Below are positions 9,772 to 19,332 of a stretch of 64,000 bases of DNA, one piece after another. Source of the DNA: Oscarella lobularis (lineage: Eukaryota > Porifera > Homoscleromorpha > Homosclerophorida > Oscarellidae). The stretch lies in assembly GCF_947507565.1 (NCBI RefSeq), contig NC_089180.1, positions 2,976,001 through 3,040,000 on the forward strand, written 5' to 3'. Each line of letters starts with the position of its first letter. The first letter of the stretch is position 1. The notes below the pieces were generated by a model. That model was not told the DNA's origin and did not search any database. It worked only from the letters and a program-made list of their open reading frames with translations. The position numbers were made by a program, and so were the translations under genes.

Positions 9772-9808
9772 CGTGCGTTACCAATCCTTCCTTTCTCCAG
9801 CATCTATG
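9772..9808 (-). repeat. right 37-bp terminal inverted repeat of the P-type element
   Basis: It ends CCAGCATCTATG and is the exact reverse complement of 5483-5519, followed directly by the target duplication. Confidence 0.9.
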
Positions 9809-9815
9809 GTATCAC
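9809..9815 (+). repeat. 7-bp target-site duplication, right copy
   Basis: GTATCAC, identical to 5476-5482. Confidence 0.85.
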
Positions 9816-10053
9816 GGGTAGCGTTTCTCGGAAATCTCCTGCGAGAATCAGAGGCACACCTCCCATGTGTGCGTCGTTGTTTCGAATGTCTCGCAGGGAT
9901 CTGTCTAATGCTTCGAGAGCCTATTTGTTTGCCATGGTGCATTCGTCCCACACTACGACTTTGGCGAGGGAGAGAGGTCGCGCTTGTGCAGTGTTTTTCT
10001 GAATGGTGCAAGTTGGACGCTCGTAACGACTGATGTCGAGAGGTAGCTTAAAC
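9816..10053 (-). pseudogene. Helitron PIF1-like helicase, N-terminal half
   Basis: Minus-strand codons run FKLPLDIS, CTIQKNTAQA, AKVVVWDECTMANKQALEAL (Walker B, DEC), DRSLRDIRNNDA and GGVPLILAGDFRETLPVIP, the central block of Helitron helicases, and stop at the P-element insertion. An acceptor-like TTTTTGTTAG lies just before the first codon (10054 and up), so an upstream exon probably existed. The Walker A exon is not found within the window. It reads straight into 5475 once the element is removed. Confidence 0.8.
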
Positions 10054-10184
10054 CTAACAAAAAGACAAAAGCTTGATAAGTTTATCGACAGTCTTGAAAA
10101 CAACTCTGTTGATGAACAGGTGGAAGAGAAAGGAGATAGCTCCAGGAAAAATAGTGACTAGCAGGGCCATATGAGCTGGCCCAC

Positions 10185-10425
10185 CTACAATTTCGAACGC
10201 TGCTTCTCCAATTTATTCTCTTCCGCTGCCGACAATTTCTTTCGTCCTGAGAATTATACAAGATTAATCACAAAAGTCACGTTTATGAATCCGCTCACCT
10301 AGCTCTTTAGCGACGTATTCCTGTCCTTTGGTCTCTCGCAGTATCGTCACAAATTGATCGTAAGACGTCGGTCTCTTCTGCGGAAAACTATCGCTGAGTA
10401 GCGCACATCTTTTTAAATTTCTACA
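10185..10425 (-). CDS. CARD-domain fragment, two exons
   Basis: The minus exon at about 10425-10299 encodes LKRCALLSDSFPQKRP and YDQFVTILRETKGQEYVAKE, matching the second half of a caspase-recruitment domain (helices 4-6: Leu-rich strand, P-K/R-RG turn, YDxFxxxLRET-GQ). A 52-bp GT-AG intron (10247-10298) leads to a last exon, 10246-10185, coding for a basic tail (KKLSAAEENKLEKQRSKL) and a stop. The frame is open upstream to 10607, but those residues do not look like CARD helices 1-3, so a missing 5' exon or a truncated copy is likely. CARDs join apoptosis and innate-immune proteins. This is probably a host gene fragment. Confidence 0.5.
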
Positions 10426-10710
10426 CGGCATCGAGCGAAGACGGGAATTTTCTTTTTTGGTGACGATTTTCTTGCTGGTCTCTTCCGTACAGGTTCTTTT
10501 AGCGGCGCTGTTGCTGGAAGCGTTTGAGAGAGACCAAACGAAACACTGAAGACGCGACTGCATGTTCTGGGAAATGCGGCAAACCCCGTACCAGCAGTAC
10601 TGCACATGTATACAGTAGTAAAGATTTTATGTAACTCTATTCCAAATAAAGTAGAGATTCGGAAAAGTTAATTGAAAAATGTCGAAAAGGCTCAGCTGAG
10701 GGGGCTTTCG

Positions 10711-10770
10711 CCCCTAGCCCCCCTCCCTCCCCCCTCTCCCCCCCCCCCCTCCCCCCCTCTCCCCCCCCCC
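10711..10770 (+). repeat. C-rich homopyrimidine tract
   Basis: About 60 bases of C with scattered T. A similar tract lies at 41895-41924. Such tracts are prone to length errors in assembly. Confidence 0.9.
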
Positions 10771-10779
10771 ATGTTCTGC

Positions 10780-11818
10780 CGCCTATGGCCGCTAGTGCCG
10801 GAATCGCGCGGCAACCAATAGAACGGTCATTCAGGCATGCAACTGCGTGGTTTGCAACGATCGTTTCTTCTTCCGCTTTCCAATAGGGCCATTTTCTCGC
10901 GTAAGGTCGCCATACTTTGTCGAATTTTCACAGATTTCAGCAGTAGACAACAATAATATTCTGTATCAATATGCAAACCTTATACATTGTAATGTGCAAC
11001 TGGGCCAAAATAACTATGTCTTGTGAAAGAACAACCTTTCACGACGGCCCAAATGCCACAAACGATTTCGGCGGATAGCCCACAACAGGCGCTTGGGAAG
11101 ACCCTTGAAAAATACAGTGAGACGTTACATTTACAATAAGAATTGCTAAACACAGTTTTTTCGGATAAAAAAATTTCTACAAGACGTAATTAAATAAAAG
11201 TTTGTCTGGATATCCTCTAGAAGCACTCGAGTCATTGAAGAAATTGATACCCTTTCTCAGCGCCAAACGGTTGATTGGTGACAACAAGGATTCAGCCACG
11301 GAAAAAGACATCAGGAGGCGATTCGGTAGCAACGATAGCAGACGTATCCGGGTATCAAGAAACACGTGACCGCGGCACGCATCCAACTCGCGTTTCCAAT
11401 ACCCTTCTTCTAGTATCCGTGGTTGCACAGACGGGCACATAAACTTTTTGTAGAATAAACTTGGCACAACAACGATTGCTGGAAAGATAGATGAAAAAAG
11501 AAAAAAGTTTATTACTATAGTCCGTGGATGCTGCCGGGTGCCAATCCTTCTTCTAACTTAATAAGGCGTCGTTAATCCGAATGTGCAGCAGAACAGGTTA
11601 CTTTCAAATATTGCTAGAGTAAACGCACTTTGCTACTTGCATTAGGGATTGAGCGCTATGCATGGAGAGTCAGTGGACAGAACGGCCAACCTAAAACCCT
11701 ATTCTAACAATAAAAACGCGCTGCACATATATGCACGCATATGTATATAAATAGTAGGCCCAGCATGCACACGTTTACATGTTTGGAACGTTAGAATAGG
11801 CTTTCCTCTTCATTTCGC
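10780..11818. other. no supported gene
   Basis: The stretch holds a CCAAT-containing CpG patch near 10815 and a 96-codon minus ORF (11177-11467) without recognisable motifs. Nothing here can be named. Confidence 0.5.
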
Positions 11819-12200
11819 GTGCGCTATACAGAAGGATTCTGGGAGGTCAGGGAGGTTGACGAAGCGAAGTCGACCGCTCGCCCAACGGCGATCGAATCGA
11901 ACGCTTCCTCCGACCGTAAGGCGAGTTTTGGGAGCGATTGGCCGAGTTCGAGAGAGGCGAGCTGCGCGGGAGTTTCCCTTCGGCTCGTCGCTGGCCTCCG
12001 AAAGTGGTTAGAATCGCTCTAGATCGTGTTTTTGGCTTCTCAATAGCGCGTAGGTTAAGTTTCGGGGCCCAATCTCTCGCGATCCGAACCGGAAGTAGAA
12101 ACTCGGGCGATTCTGTCTCTCTGACAGATATTTTCTGACTTCGTAGGCGGATAAGGCAATGCAAAAGACATCGAAGGAGCGTCTCAGCAGCCGTCTCTCG
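11819..12200. promoter_or_regulatory. CpG-rich block with an ETS-type motif
   Basis: CpG-dense sequence with overlapping meaningless frames on both strands and AACCGGAAGT (ETS core) near 12087. It resembles a promoter or 5' untranslated region, but no downstream coding exon was found: the following 1.4 kb is AT-rich and empty. Confidence 0.2.
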
Positions 12201-13640
12201 GCTGCGAAGAAAATCAGTAAGCTGTAGAGACCTTTTGAATTTATTTGTCTCAATCTCTTCTCTGTTATTTTTCTTAGGGTCCTAGGATGAAGAAGAGTAG
12301 TTGTAGAAATTTTTAATTTTTTTGGAATTTTTTTGTATTTTTTAAAAATTATTTTTCAGAATAAACTTTTTGAAACCGAATAAATTTGCTCTTGAAAAGC
12401 GTACAAATATCCTCCAACACATCTGCAAAAAAAAAGATCTCGAAATGTAATAAAGTTTTCGAAATATTCAAAATTATATGTAAAATGCTGCTGTTATTGA
12501 TTTCCGAAATAACATTCTCAAAAATTTTGAATTTTTGATCACAAAAAGAACCTACATAATGAATTTGTTTGAGTGTAAGTTTAATTTGAGAAAGTATGTA
12601 TTAAAGAAGATATCAAATTTTGAAATTTACATCCGGGACTTCTGTTTTTTTGATTGCTAATAACTCTCGAACGGATTGTCAGATTCAAAAAATTTTTGCG
12701 CAGATCGTTTCTTCTACTAATTCTACATTAGATACATCAAAAGAAGTAAAAATGAGCGTTATTGCCTTGATTGGCGACTAACGGCGAAAGCCGTGTAGTG
12801 TTATATAAAGGTAGCTAAAGCCTTTAGAAAATGTGACCGAGCCGAACTCGAATTGCGAAAGCGCAATCGCAGCCAGTGCAAACTAGCATGGTTTGATGTC
12901 AACCTAGGCAAGTAGTATAATCGTAGATTTGCATTTGAATCCGTTCCTTCACGGCTAAGATATCGACACTTTTCGTCTCAGGACGACAAAACGCGACCAA
13001 TTTTACTGCAATTTACGCAACTCATTGACTAGGTAGTTTTAAATCTATTTTCAAAGCGACCTAAACAAAAAACCTTTTATGGAAGTCGCAATTAGCGTTC
13101 AAATGTAGGAAAAAAGCTGTAGCGCACGCTATCACAAGACGTTTTCGATCGATTTTTATTGAGAAGAAGCTGTTCGGAAGAAAAGCCACCGTTCGAGCAT
13201 CATTTTGGAACTTTGCGAAAGACGACTGTGCCGGTAAGAGCGAGATTACCAGTAGGCAAGTCACAGCAGAGCAGAACTCGCGAATTCCTACGCGATTCTT
13301 ATTCAGCAGCGCAGACGCTGCTTTAATAGCCAATCTATGGTCGCTGTTCTTCTCTAGACTTCTATACGTCGTACGAACGCTTAACCCAAGCCCTTAGCCC
13401 AACCCTAATTAGGGTTGCAAAGTGCCCTGAAATCCTGTCTTTTAGATCGTCAGCGCTTCCACTCATCATCTCGTTTGCTGAAGTCTTCGACACAGCGAAG
13501 CTCTTTTGTCAGATAAGTCAATTTTCACCCAAAATAAATGAACTTGATACTTTTAACTGTCATTTTTATATAGAAAAAATTCATGATTGAAATGCAGGAG
13601 AAGGGAGAAAAATTCATAAATGGACTACCCATTCTAAAGT
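12200..13640. other. AT-rich stretch without genes
   Basis: Long T and A runs, two small hairpins (ACGGCGAAAGCCGT near 12780 and ATTGCGAAAGCGCAAT near 12853) and a TTAGGG/CCCTAA palindrome at 13401-13416. The 90-codon minus frame at 13061-13333 has no features that support a gene. Confidence 0.5.
13401..13416. repeat. telomere-motif palindrome
   Basis: AACCCTAATTAGGGTT is a perfect 16-bp palindrome made of inverted TTAGGG units, next to CCCTTAGCCC. A single unit pair is too little to call an interstitial telomere. Confidence 0.5.
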
Positions 13641-13642
13641 AC

Positions 13643-13648
13643 AACGAA
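13643..13648 (+). repeat. hAT target-site duplication, left
   Basis: AACGAA directly precedes the element and is repeated at 16308-16313. hAT elements usually duplicate 8 bp; 6 of 8 positions match around this site. Confidence 0.6.
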
Positions 13649-16307
13649 CAGGGTTCTCGCTACGTGGGTCGGCGCGGGTCGGGCAAGCCCACAGTTGCCT
13701 CTTGCCGACCCACCGGCGGCCTCACCCGACCCACGCTACGCAGAATTAAGTTAAATAAATCTTTACTGGTTGTTAAAGTAGTCGTTCTCAGCTTCTGCTT
13801 AACGAGTCGTTCTGTTAACGTAGCAGCTTTTGCAGTATCCGGGTATCGTTGCTTTCCCGACTGTAACTGAGTCATGTCCATTCATCGCTTCTTTAAGCCG
13901 GCTGATGATGCTTTTCCGTCGTCAAAACGACCAAAACCTCTTAACGATTCGTCCAGCGAGTCGTCCAGCGAATCGGACGTCGACATCTCAGCGGTCGATT
14001 TGGTAGAGGCAATGTCCAGCGATGAAGGCGATGTCGAGCTGCTATCGACAGCTGGCAAGAGTTCGTCTTCAAAGAAATCTCGAAAATCGTCGTCGTCAAC
14101 GTCATCGAAGCAATCGGGAGGATTTCGTTCGGAGTGGCGTGTCGGTCGAATGGAATGGCTTCGTTACGATAGCCAAAGCAAAGGCATGCTTTGCGTTTTG
14201 TGTCAAAAGCATGACAAGACCGCCGATCGCGCACCGTGGACGAGCATTCCATGCACGAGGTTACGGCTCGAGAGCGTCAAGCGGCATGAAAAATCTGCGA
14301 TCCATCGACAGTGCGTCAAGATGGAAAACGAAAGCCAACGCTCAAACGTAACAGCGATGGTCAACCCTCAGATCGCTTCGAGTGGAATCGAGGATGCATT
14401 TGCCTGTCTTTACTTTCTTTGCAAGAGAAAAATAGCGCATACAACAAATTTTGAGCCTCTCATGAATTTTGCGGAATACCTAGGCGTCAAAATCAAGGAA
14501 AAGATTGGCACTGGAAGGAATGCGTTATATACCAGCGAGCAGTCAATTCACGAAATGATCGTCGTCCTCGCTGAAGTAATTGAAAATGACATTCTTTCAA
14601 AAGTGAGAAAAAGCAAATTCTACTCGATCATGTTGGATGAGACGACAGACTGTACTGTCACAGAACAACTCTCTGTTCACGCTCGTTTTATCGATGAAGA
14701 AGGCAAACTCTGCTCCTCATTCTTAAAGATAATTGACCTGCTCCAACCTGAAATTGAAAGCTTGGATTCAGCGGAAGAAGACACAAGGATTAGTGCTGGA
14801 GCGGAAACGGTAACAAAAAGAGTTCTCGACTTCCTCGATGTTCACTCTCTGGACGGAAGTAAAATTGTCGGAATTGGAACGGACGGGGCATCTGTAATGA
14901 TAGGCTGCCGCAATGGTGTCGTCAAACGTATGCAAAACGTATGCAAAGCCGCTGTTGGAATTCATTGCGCAGCCCACCGTTTGAATTTGGCGTCGACGCA
15001 AGCTGCCAACTCCGTGCCGTACGTGAAAAAGTTCAACTCCGTGCTGCGACAACTCTTCGATTACTACGACAACAGCGCCGTGCGATCGGCAGGTCTCGAG
15101 GCTATTCGAAAGCTTCTTCAAGAAAAAGGCAAGCTCGTTGCACCTTCTCAGACACGGTGGCTTAGCGTGGAGAAGTGTGCGAGCCAAATTAAGTCGGCAT
15201 TTACTTCCCTTGCCGTTAGCCTTCAAAGAGAAGGAATCGAAAGATCTGACGCAAAAGCGCTTGGGCTAAATGCGCTTATAACAGACATACGATTTGTCAA
15301 GACTCTCTTACTGATGTGCGACGCATTGCCTATAGTGTCCCATCTTTCGAAATGCTTCCAATCGTCAAGCGTCGACTTCAGCATGATACAACCAATGATA
15401 TCTTCTTCTCTTGAGGCAATAACAGAGCTGAAATTGCAGGATGGAAGGAACATGCAAGAGCTGCCCGACTTTCTTTTACGTGTTGAAGGAGCAGGGATTG
15501 ACATCAAGCATGCAGCAAACTTCACCGACGCACAGTTCAAAGAGCAAATCAAGATGCCATTTCTGACTAATCTAATTGATAATATCAATCGCAGATTTGC
15601 CGAAAGCAATATCCTTGCAGCTTTTTCAATCTTTAATGCGAGCCTGTTGCCATATACCCAAAGACCAAGTCCAAATGAAGAAGAACGCCGATTGTCGATG
15701 CAGTATGGCAATAACAACGTCAGCGTCTTGGCAGAGCAGTTTCTTCCCTCTGGAGCCATAGAAGGCGTAGATGAGTGCCTTCAGGAATGGTTCACCCTGA
15801 AAGCATACATGAGGAAGAATTGGGTGTCATCGGATTCCTCTATGAGTCAAAAGGAAGTGATAGAAAAGCTTTGCAAAGACTTCACGCTCATTCAAATCTT
15901 TCCGAATCTTTCTCAACTAGCCAGGATATGCCGCACGTTGCCAATCCATACTGCTGACGTAGAACGATCGTTTTCTCAGCTCAAGCTCGTCAAAACCCGA
16001 ATTCGTAATCGACTGAAGGAAGACACGTTGGATGCATTACTACGGATTGCAGTTGAAGGTCCAGATGTTGACCAGTATCCTTTTCACTCGGCTGTGTTAC
16101 TGTGGGCCAAGAAAAAAAAGCGGAGGATCTTCCGCGATAGATGAACACTGAAATGCTTCGTCAGTAGGACTCACTGATCTCGTTCAAGTCGATTAAAACA
16201 TTATATACAAAAATAACGACGCCCATCAAAAAAAGCCACGCCCCCTAAAAAATTTTTCGGCGCCAAAGGCGCCGACCCCCACCCATATTCCCCTAGCGAG
16301 AACCCTG
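13649..16307 (+). mobile_element. hAT transposon, apparently intact, 2659 bp
   Basis: The left end starts CAGGGTTCTCGCTA and the right end is its inverse, TAGCGAGAACCCTG, with further inverted GTCGGCGC/GCGCCGAC blocks inside. The sides carry AACGAA. One uninterrupted transposase gene fills the element. CAGGG ends are typical of hAT elements. There is no sign of decay, so this is the best candidate here for an active element. Confidence 0.85.
13874..16144 (+). CDS. hAT transposase with N-terminal zinc finger
   Basis: 756 codons, no intron. Residues 1-85 are Ser- and acid-rich. About 87-147 form a TTF/C17orf113-type zinc finger (MLCVLCQKH ... RHEKSAIH). The RNase H-like core shows MLDETTDCTVTEQLSVHARF with the first Asp (about 255), GIGTDGASVMIGCRNGV (about 335), CAAHRLNLASTQA, and a QTRWLS turn (about 430). 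The C-terminal hAT dimerisation region has ADVERSFSQLKLVKTRIRNR (about 693-712). It should excise and reinsert the element carrying it. ATG 13874 is preceded by about 225 bases of element leader. The closest style is the ZNF862/KIAA1586-like hAT group. Confidence 0.9.
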   Translation: MSIHRFFKPADDAFPSSKRPKPLNDSSSESSSESDVDISAVDLVEAMSSDEGDVELLSTAGKSSSSKKSRKSSSSTSSKQSGGFRSEWRVGRMEWLRYDSQSKGMLCVLCQKHDKTADRAPWTSIPCTRLRLESVKRHEKSAIHRQCVKMENESQRSNVTAMVNPQIASSGIEDAFACLYFLCKRKIAHTTNFEPLMNFAEYLGVKIKEKIGTGRNALYTSEQSIHEMIVVLAEVIENDILSKVRKSKFYSIMLDETTDCTVTEQLSVHARFIDEEGKLCSSFLKIIDLLQPEIESLDSAEEDTRISAGAETVTKRVLDFLDVHSLDGSKIVGIGTDGASVMIGCRNGVVKRMQNVCKAAVGIHCAAHRLNLASTQAANSVPYVKKFNSVLRQLFDYYDNSAVRSAGLEAIRKLLQEKGKLVAPSQTRWLSVEKCASQIKSAFTSLAVSLQREGIERSDAKALGLNALITDIRFVKTLLLMCDALPIVSHLSKCFQSSSVDFSMIQPMISSSLEAITELKLQDGRNMQELPDFLLRVEGAGIDIKHAANFTDAQFKEQIKMPFLTNLIDNINRRFAESNILAAFSIFNASLLPYTQRPSPNEEERRLSMQYGNNNVSVLAEQFLPSGAIEGVDECLQEWFTLKAYMRKNWVSSDSSMSQKEVIEKLCKDFTLIQIFPNLSQLARICRTLPIHTADVERSFSQLKLVKTRIRNRLKEDTLDALLRIAVEGPDVDQYPFHSAVLLWAKKKKRRIFRDR

Positions 16308-16743
16308 AACGAAGCACAACTCCTAAAAGAATTCAGCTCACCCTAATTGTTATTCTTGCAGGCGCAGGCAGTGCCACTTGAAGCTTTTTCAACTTTTCTG
16401 TGTAAGGTAAGCAAAAACGTCGGACCCACTGTGTAATGTGTTTTTTTAATTTTTTTTATTCGACAACAGAAGGGCACCGGTGAGGTGAGGGTCTGAAGAC
16501 TTTTATCAGGCATTGCTGTCTATTCGCCAGGCATGAACGGCGAGTCTCTTCTTTAGTACATATCGTATAAATTCTCATAGGAAATTATCAGGATGGAACA
16601 TCTGTTGACGACATAGGATTTCATATGATATTTGCTATAAGTCAGGTAGCCAAACGGCTAGCGTTTACTTTTATTTATTTTTTGACATATAGTGAAAAGG
16701 TTTGAAGAAGAGCAGGCAGGAATGGTCAAAAAGACAATTCATG
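16308..16743. other. no supported gene
   Basis: T-rich, with short runs and no coding signal on either strand. Confidence 0.5.
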
Positions 16744-17130
16744 GCAGCTGGCTGGAGGACAGGCACAAGAGACATATGGTTTTACACGTAACTACCTAAA
16801 TAATTGTCATTAGGTTCTTGGGTCCTGAGGAAGACCTCCTTCGCAAGACTTTATGATGAAAACTTCTCTTCGGGGGTCCTGAACAAGACCTCGTAATGAA
16901 AAACTGCTCGTCGGGGTTCTCGGCGTGGCCGTGTTATAAAACTTCCGCGCATGAAACCAGAAATACCAGGTAGAATTTTTCATGTTATTATTATTATCAT
17001 TATTATTATTTAAAAACGCCCCTCCTCTTAAAACCACAGCAGCATAATCGTTTTGTTGCCCTCCTACTTGACCCATTACTTCATTCATTTTCTCATTCTG
17101 AAAATTCACAGACCTGTAAACTAAATGTGA
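16744..17130 (+). repeat. interspersed repeat family R1, copy 1
   Basis: It shares order and orientation with 21573-22150: CTGGAGGACAGG, ACATATGGTT, GGGTCCTGAG/AACAAGACCTCGT-type minisatellite units, GCGCATGAAACCAGAAA, an A/T-rich spacer, and CTCATTCTGAAA. The two copies bracket the RING/integrase gene pair about 4.8 kb apart. Confidence 0.7.
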
Positions 17131-17590
17131 ATAAAAAGACGGAGTTTTCCTATTCAATGCGCCATTGTAAGCGAGAGTCTACCTTCGAGTTATCCACCCA
17201 CTTCCGAAAACGCAAAACTAGTAGCCAATGAAATGGTACGACCAGTATAATTCGTGTTGACAAGTATTTTTAAATTAGGGGCGTGTCTCAAACGCTTCCT
17301 CTAAATTAGGGGCGTGAATTGTCTCCCAAAGAAGTACTTATGTAGGCGTCACCTGCTCTGTTATGCGGCGGGCAAAAGAGCATTCCGCAGCCCGAGGCGT
17401 CGCCGGTGGCGTCGCCTGAGGCCCCCCTCTAAGCTGAGCGCTCTAAGGACCAAGTGACCTTCAGCTAGATCAAGTGCGCTATATAGATGTTATCGCCGAA
17501 TCGCCGATCGCCTCGCAACGACGGAATCGGCGAAAGAGGGCACATCGAACAAAGCTTGAGCCGTACACAAGCGGCGTTTTTTATTTTTTA

Positions 17591-17679
17591 CTCAACTCTA
17601 GTCATGCAAGACTCAACTCTAGTCATGCAAAACTCAACTCTAGTCATGCCAGGCAACTCAACTCAACTCAACTCTTAGT
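17591..17679 (+). repeat. 21-bp tandem repeat x3 plus CAACT micro-repeat
   Basis: CTCAACTCTAGTCATGCAAG recurs at 17591, 17612 and 17633, followed by a CAACT run. It lies just downstream of the RING gene's stop. Confidence 0.85.
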
Positions 17680-17701
17680 CTCTTCGCGGAAGGCGATCGC
17701 G

Positions 17702-19166
17702 TCAAGCCTCGGATCGCGGAAGGCGATCGAGGCTCTGCTGAGCGTCGGCCTTCACTTCCTTGGCCTTCTTCACGATTTCGTCCAGGCACGGAAAGATCGT
17801 GAAGTAGTTGCAGTCGCGGCCTCCCGTGGGATCGACGACGAAGACCGAATCGGCCCTCTTTCGGCAGAGATGGCACCTTGCGTCCATGTCATCAAGGAGC
17901 GCTCGCTCGACGCATCGCTTGCATCCCGCAACCTGCCCGCAGCAGGAGCTCATCACGATGCCCGTTTCTAACTTCGTCAAGCACATCGGGCATTTGAATG
18001 CGTCCAAGATCTCCTTGGCCCGTGCGACGACCTGTCGAAGGAGTCCTTGTTCTTCTTCTCTGCGATCGGTAGCCATGTCGAGGAGTTTGTCCACTTTCTG
18101 ATGAAGAAGTAAATCGCCCTGAGCTGCGGTCCACGCACGTCTTGCGCTCTGTGGTGTCACAGGCGGGGTGACGAATCCAACGGCCTGAGCGGCTTGAGTA
18201 GCTGCAACGGACGCTACTTTGTATGCGTATTCTAGCTCGTCCTTGAGAACGGCTAAAACGATTCGGTTAGGTGCCTTCCAGAACAATAGGTCTACAAAAA
18301 GGAATCAGTCATGAGTATTCGTCTTGTGAGGAAATATTCCGTACTTCTAGTGCCTTCGTCGTCGCCAATTTCGGCAAGGTCTTTGCTAACCAAGACAATT
18401 TCGTCGGTTGGTTGTATTACGTTTTTCTCCGTGAGGCGAGCTGTAAGCGCTGCGATCACTACAGGAACGCTCATGGTCGCTTCGTCAAGGATCAGGAACT
18501 CCGATCTACGAAGGGCCCCGCGGCGAACCCCCCCGTCGTTTCCCACGTCGACCGTCACGAAATCAATTTTTCTTTGAAGGAATTTCTGCTGGGCTGAAGC
18601 AGCTGACTCGAAAGTCAGCTTACGCTTGCGGCCTGACCCTTTCATAAATTTGCTGGCGCCTCGCATGGGAAAAGGGTGAAGGAGGCGGGGTTGTCCTTCC
18701 GACGGCGCCCATGCGGCGGCTGGCAGAGGGGGTCCTGGCTGCGTCGCGGGTCCTGGCTGCGCCGCGGGTCCTGGCTGCGCCGCGGGTCCTGGGGCAGATA
18801 AAGGTTGCTCGTCGTGCCGCGGCGCAGATCGTTGAACGATGTGATATTCGTTTCTGGGTTCTAAACCCACAAATCTTCCCGTGCTGAAGGTGGGGAAGAT
18901 CGGCCTCTCCACCTCTTCTCCGGCTATGCAGAGGTACATCTCTCCGGCAGGCAACTGAGAGAAAAGGATCGAGGAGACTAGTATCAATCCAGAGTGCAGC
19001 ATACCTCAAAAATCTGGATGATTTTTTGGACAGTAACGTCCACTTGTCGTAGCTGGACCTGTCGGTCTCCCTTTGCGAGTCGTATGTATTCGTCCCGTTC
19101 CCCGCCGGCGGCGGGGCTTGATTCGCGTGGTGAATTCATCGCTCGTCTTGATCGAAGTGCTGGCAC
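17702..19166 (-). CDS. RING-finger protein, three exons
   Basis: Exons 19166-19005, 18954-18345 and 18291-17702, with GT-AG introns of 50 and 53 bp; the phases agree and give 453 residues. The N-terminal part has no known domain (VQKIIQIFELPAGEMYLC). Residues about 105-130 are Gly/Pro/Ala-Gln repeats (AQPGPAAQPGP). A short helical stretch (KVDKLLDMATDRREEEQGLL) precedes a RING-like finger at about 358-400: CPMC, SSCCGQVAGCKRC, CHLC. The usual His is absent, as in other CC-x5-GC-x2-C fingers. RING proteins are mostly ubiquitin ligases; that role is inferred. It is divergent from the integrase gene, 166 bp start to start, and neither gene is broken. It may be a host gene or the second gene of one element. 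Confidence 0.7.
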
Positions 19167-19332
19167 GTGGCACGTGAAACGCTACTTGCCCGTGAGAGCG
19201 GATCTTATCTTCCCAAAAAGGAATGTAATCTACGCGTCGCTTTTGACCGGAAATGAACTCCGGCCGGAAAGGTCTCTAGGTATATCTAATTAGTCCGTCG
19301 TCCAGAGTTGGGCATCCGGGAGTAAATTAGCG
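19167..19332. promoter_or_regulatory. shared divergent promoter region
   Basis: Only 166 bp separate the start codons of the RING gene (-) and the integrase gene (+). Any promoter must be here or overlap the first exons. It contains CCGGAAATG and CCGGAAAGG (ETS-like) but no clear TATA box. Confidence 0.4.

Larger units (their letters stand above)
5483..9808 (+). mobile_element. P-type DNA transposon with two convergent genes, 4326 bp
   Basis: The ends are perfect 37-bp inverted repeats starting CATAGATGCTGG (5483-5519 and 9772-9808), with a second inverted block TCATCCGCGACATGG just inside (5535-5549 and 9734-9748); P elements are known for such internal repeats. A 7-bp duplication, GTATCAC, flanks it. 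It carries a P/THAP9-like transposase (6592-9319, -) and a second ORF (5560-6555, +) that converge with 36 bp between their stops. The insertion splits a Helitron helicase gene, so the borders are confirmed twice, by the repeats and by the restored host reading. Perfect repeats and a near-open transposase suggest recent activity. Confidence 0.9.
2804..10053 (-). mobile_element. Helitron remains (rolling-circle transposon), interrupted by a P-type element
   Basis: Read on the minus strand, a PIF1-type Helitron helicase runs from 10053 to 9816, is interrupted by the element at 5483-9808, resumes at 5475 and ends with its natural stop at 4583. Farther along, a hairpin (2815-2830) followed by CTAG (2804-2807) matches the 3' terminus of the Helitrons at 49731-49759 and 50865-50890: same hairpin style and the same CAGCTAG-type end. 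Between helicase and terminus lie a HIRAN-coding segment and a transposase N-terminus, probably captured fragments, as Helitrons often carry. The 5' end and the Rep domain are not in this stretch. The base after CTAG is A and not the usual T, so the terminus assignment is strong but not perfect. Confidence 0.65.

Noticed and set aside
9639-10033. Plus-strand ORFs around the right end of the P-type element
   Set aside because: They cross the terminal repeat and run antisense to the Helitron helicase.
13401-13416. Interstitial telomere or fusion point
   Set aside because: Only one inverted TTAGGG pair; expected by chance or as a small palindrome.
14022-15957. Secondary ORFs inside the hAT gene
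   Set aside because: Shadows of the 756-codon transposase.
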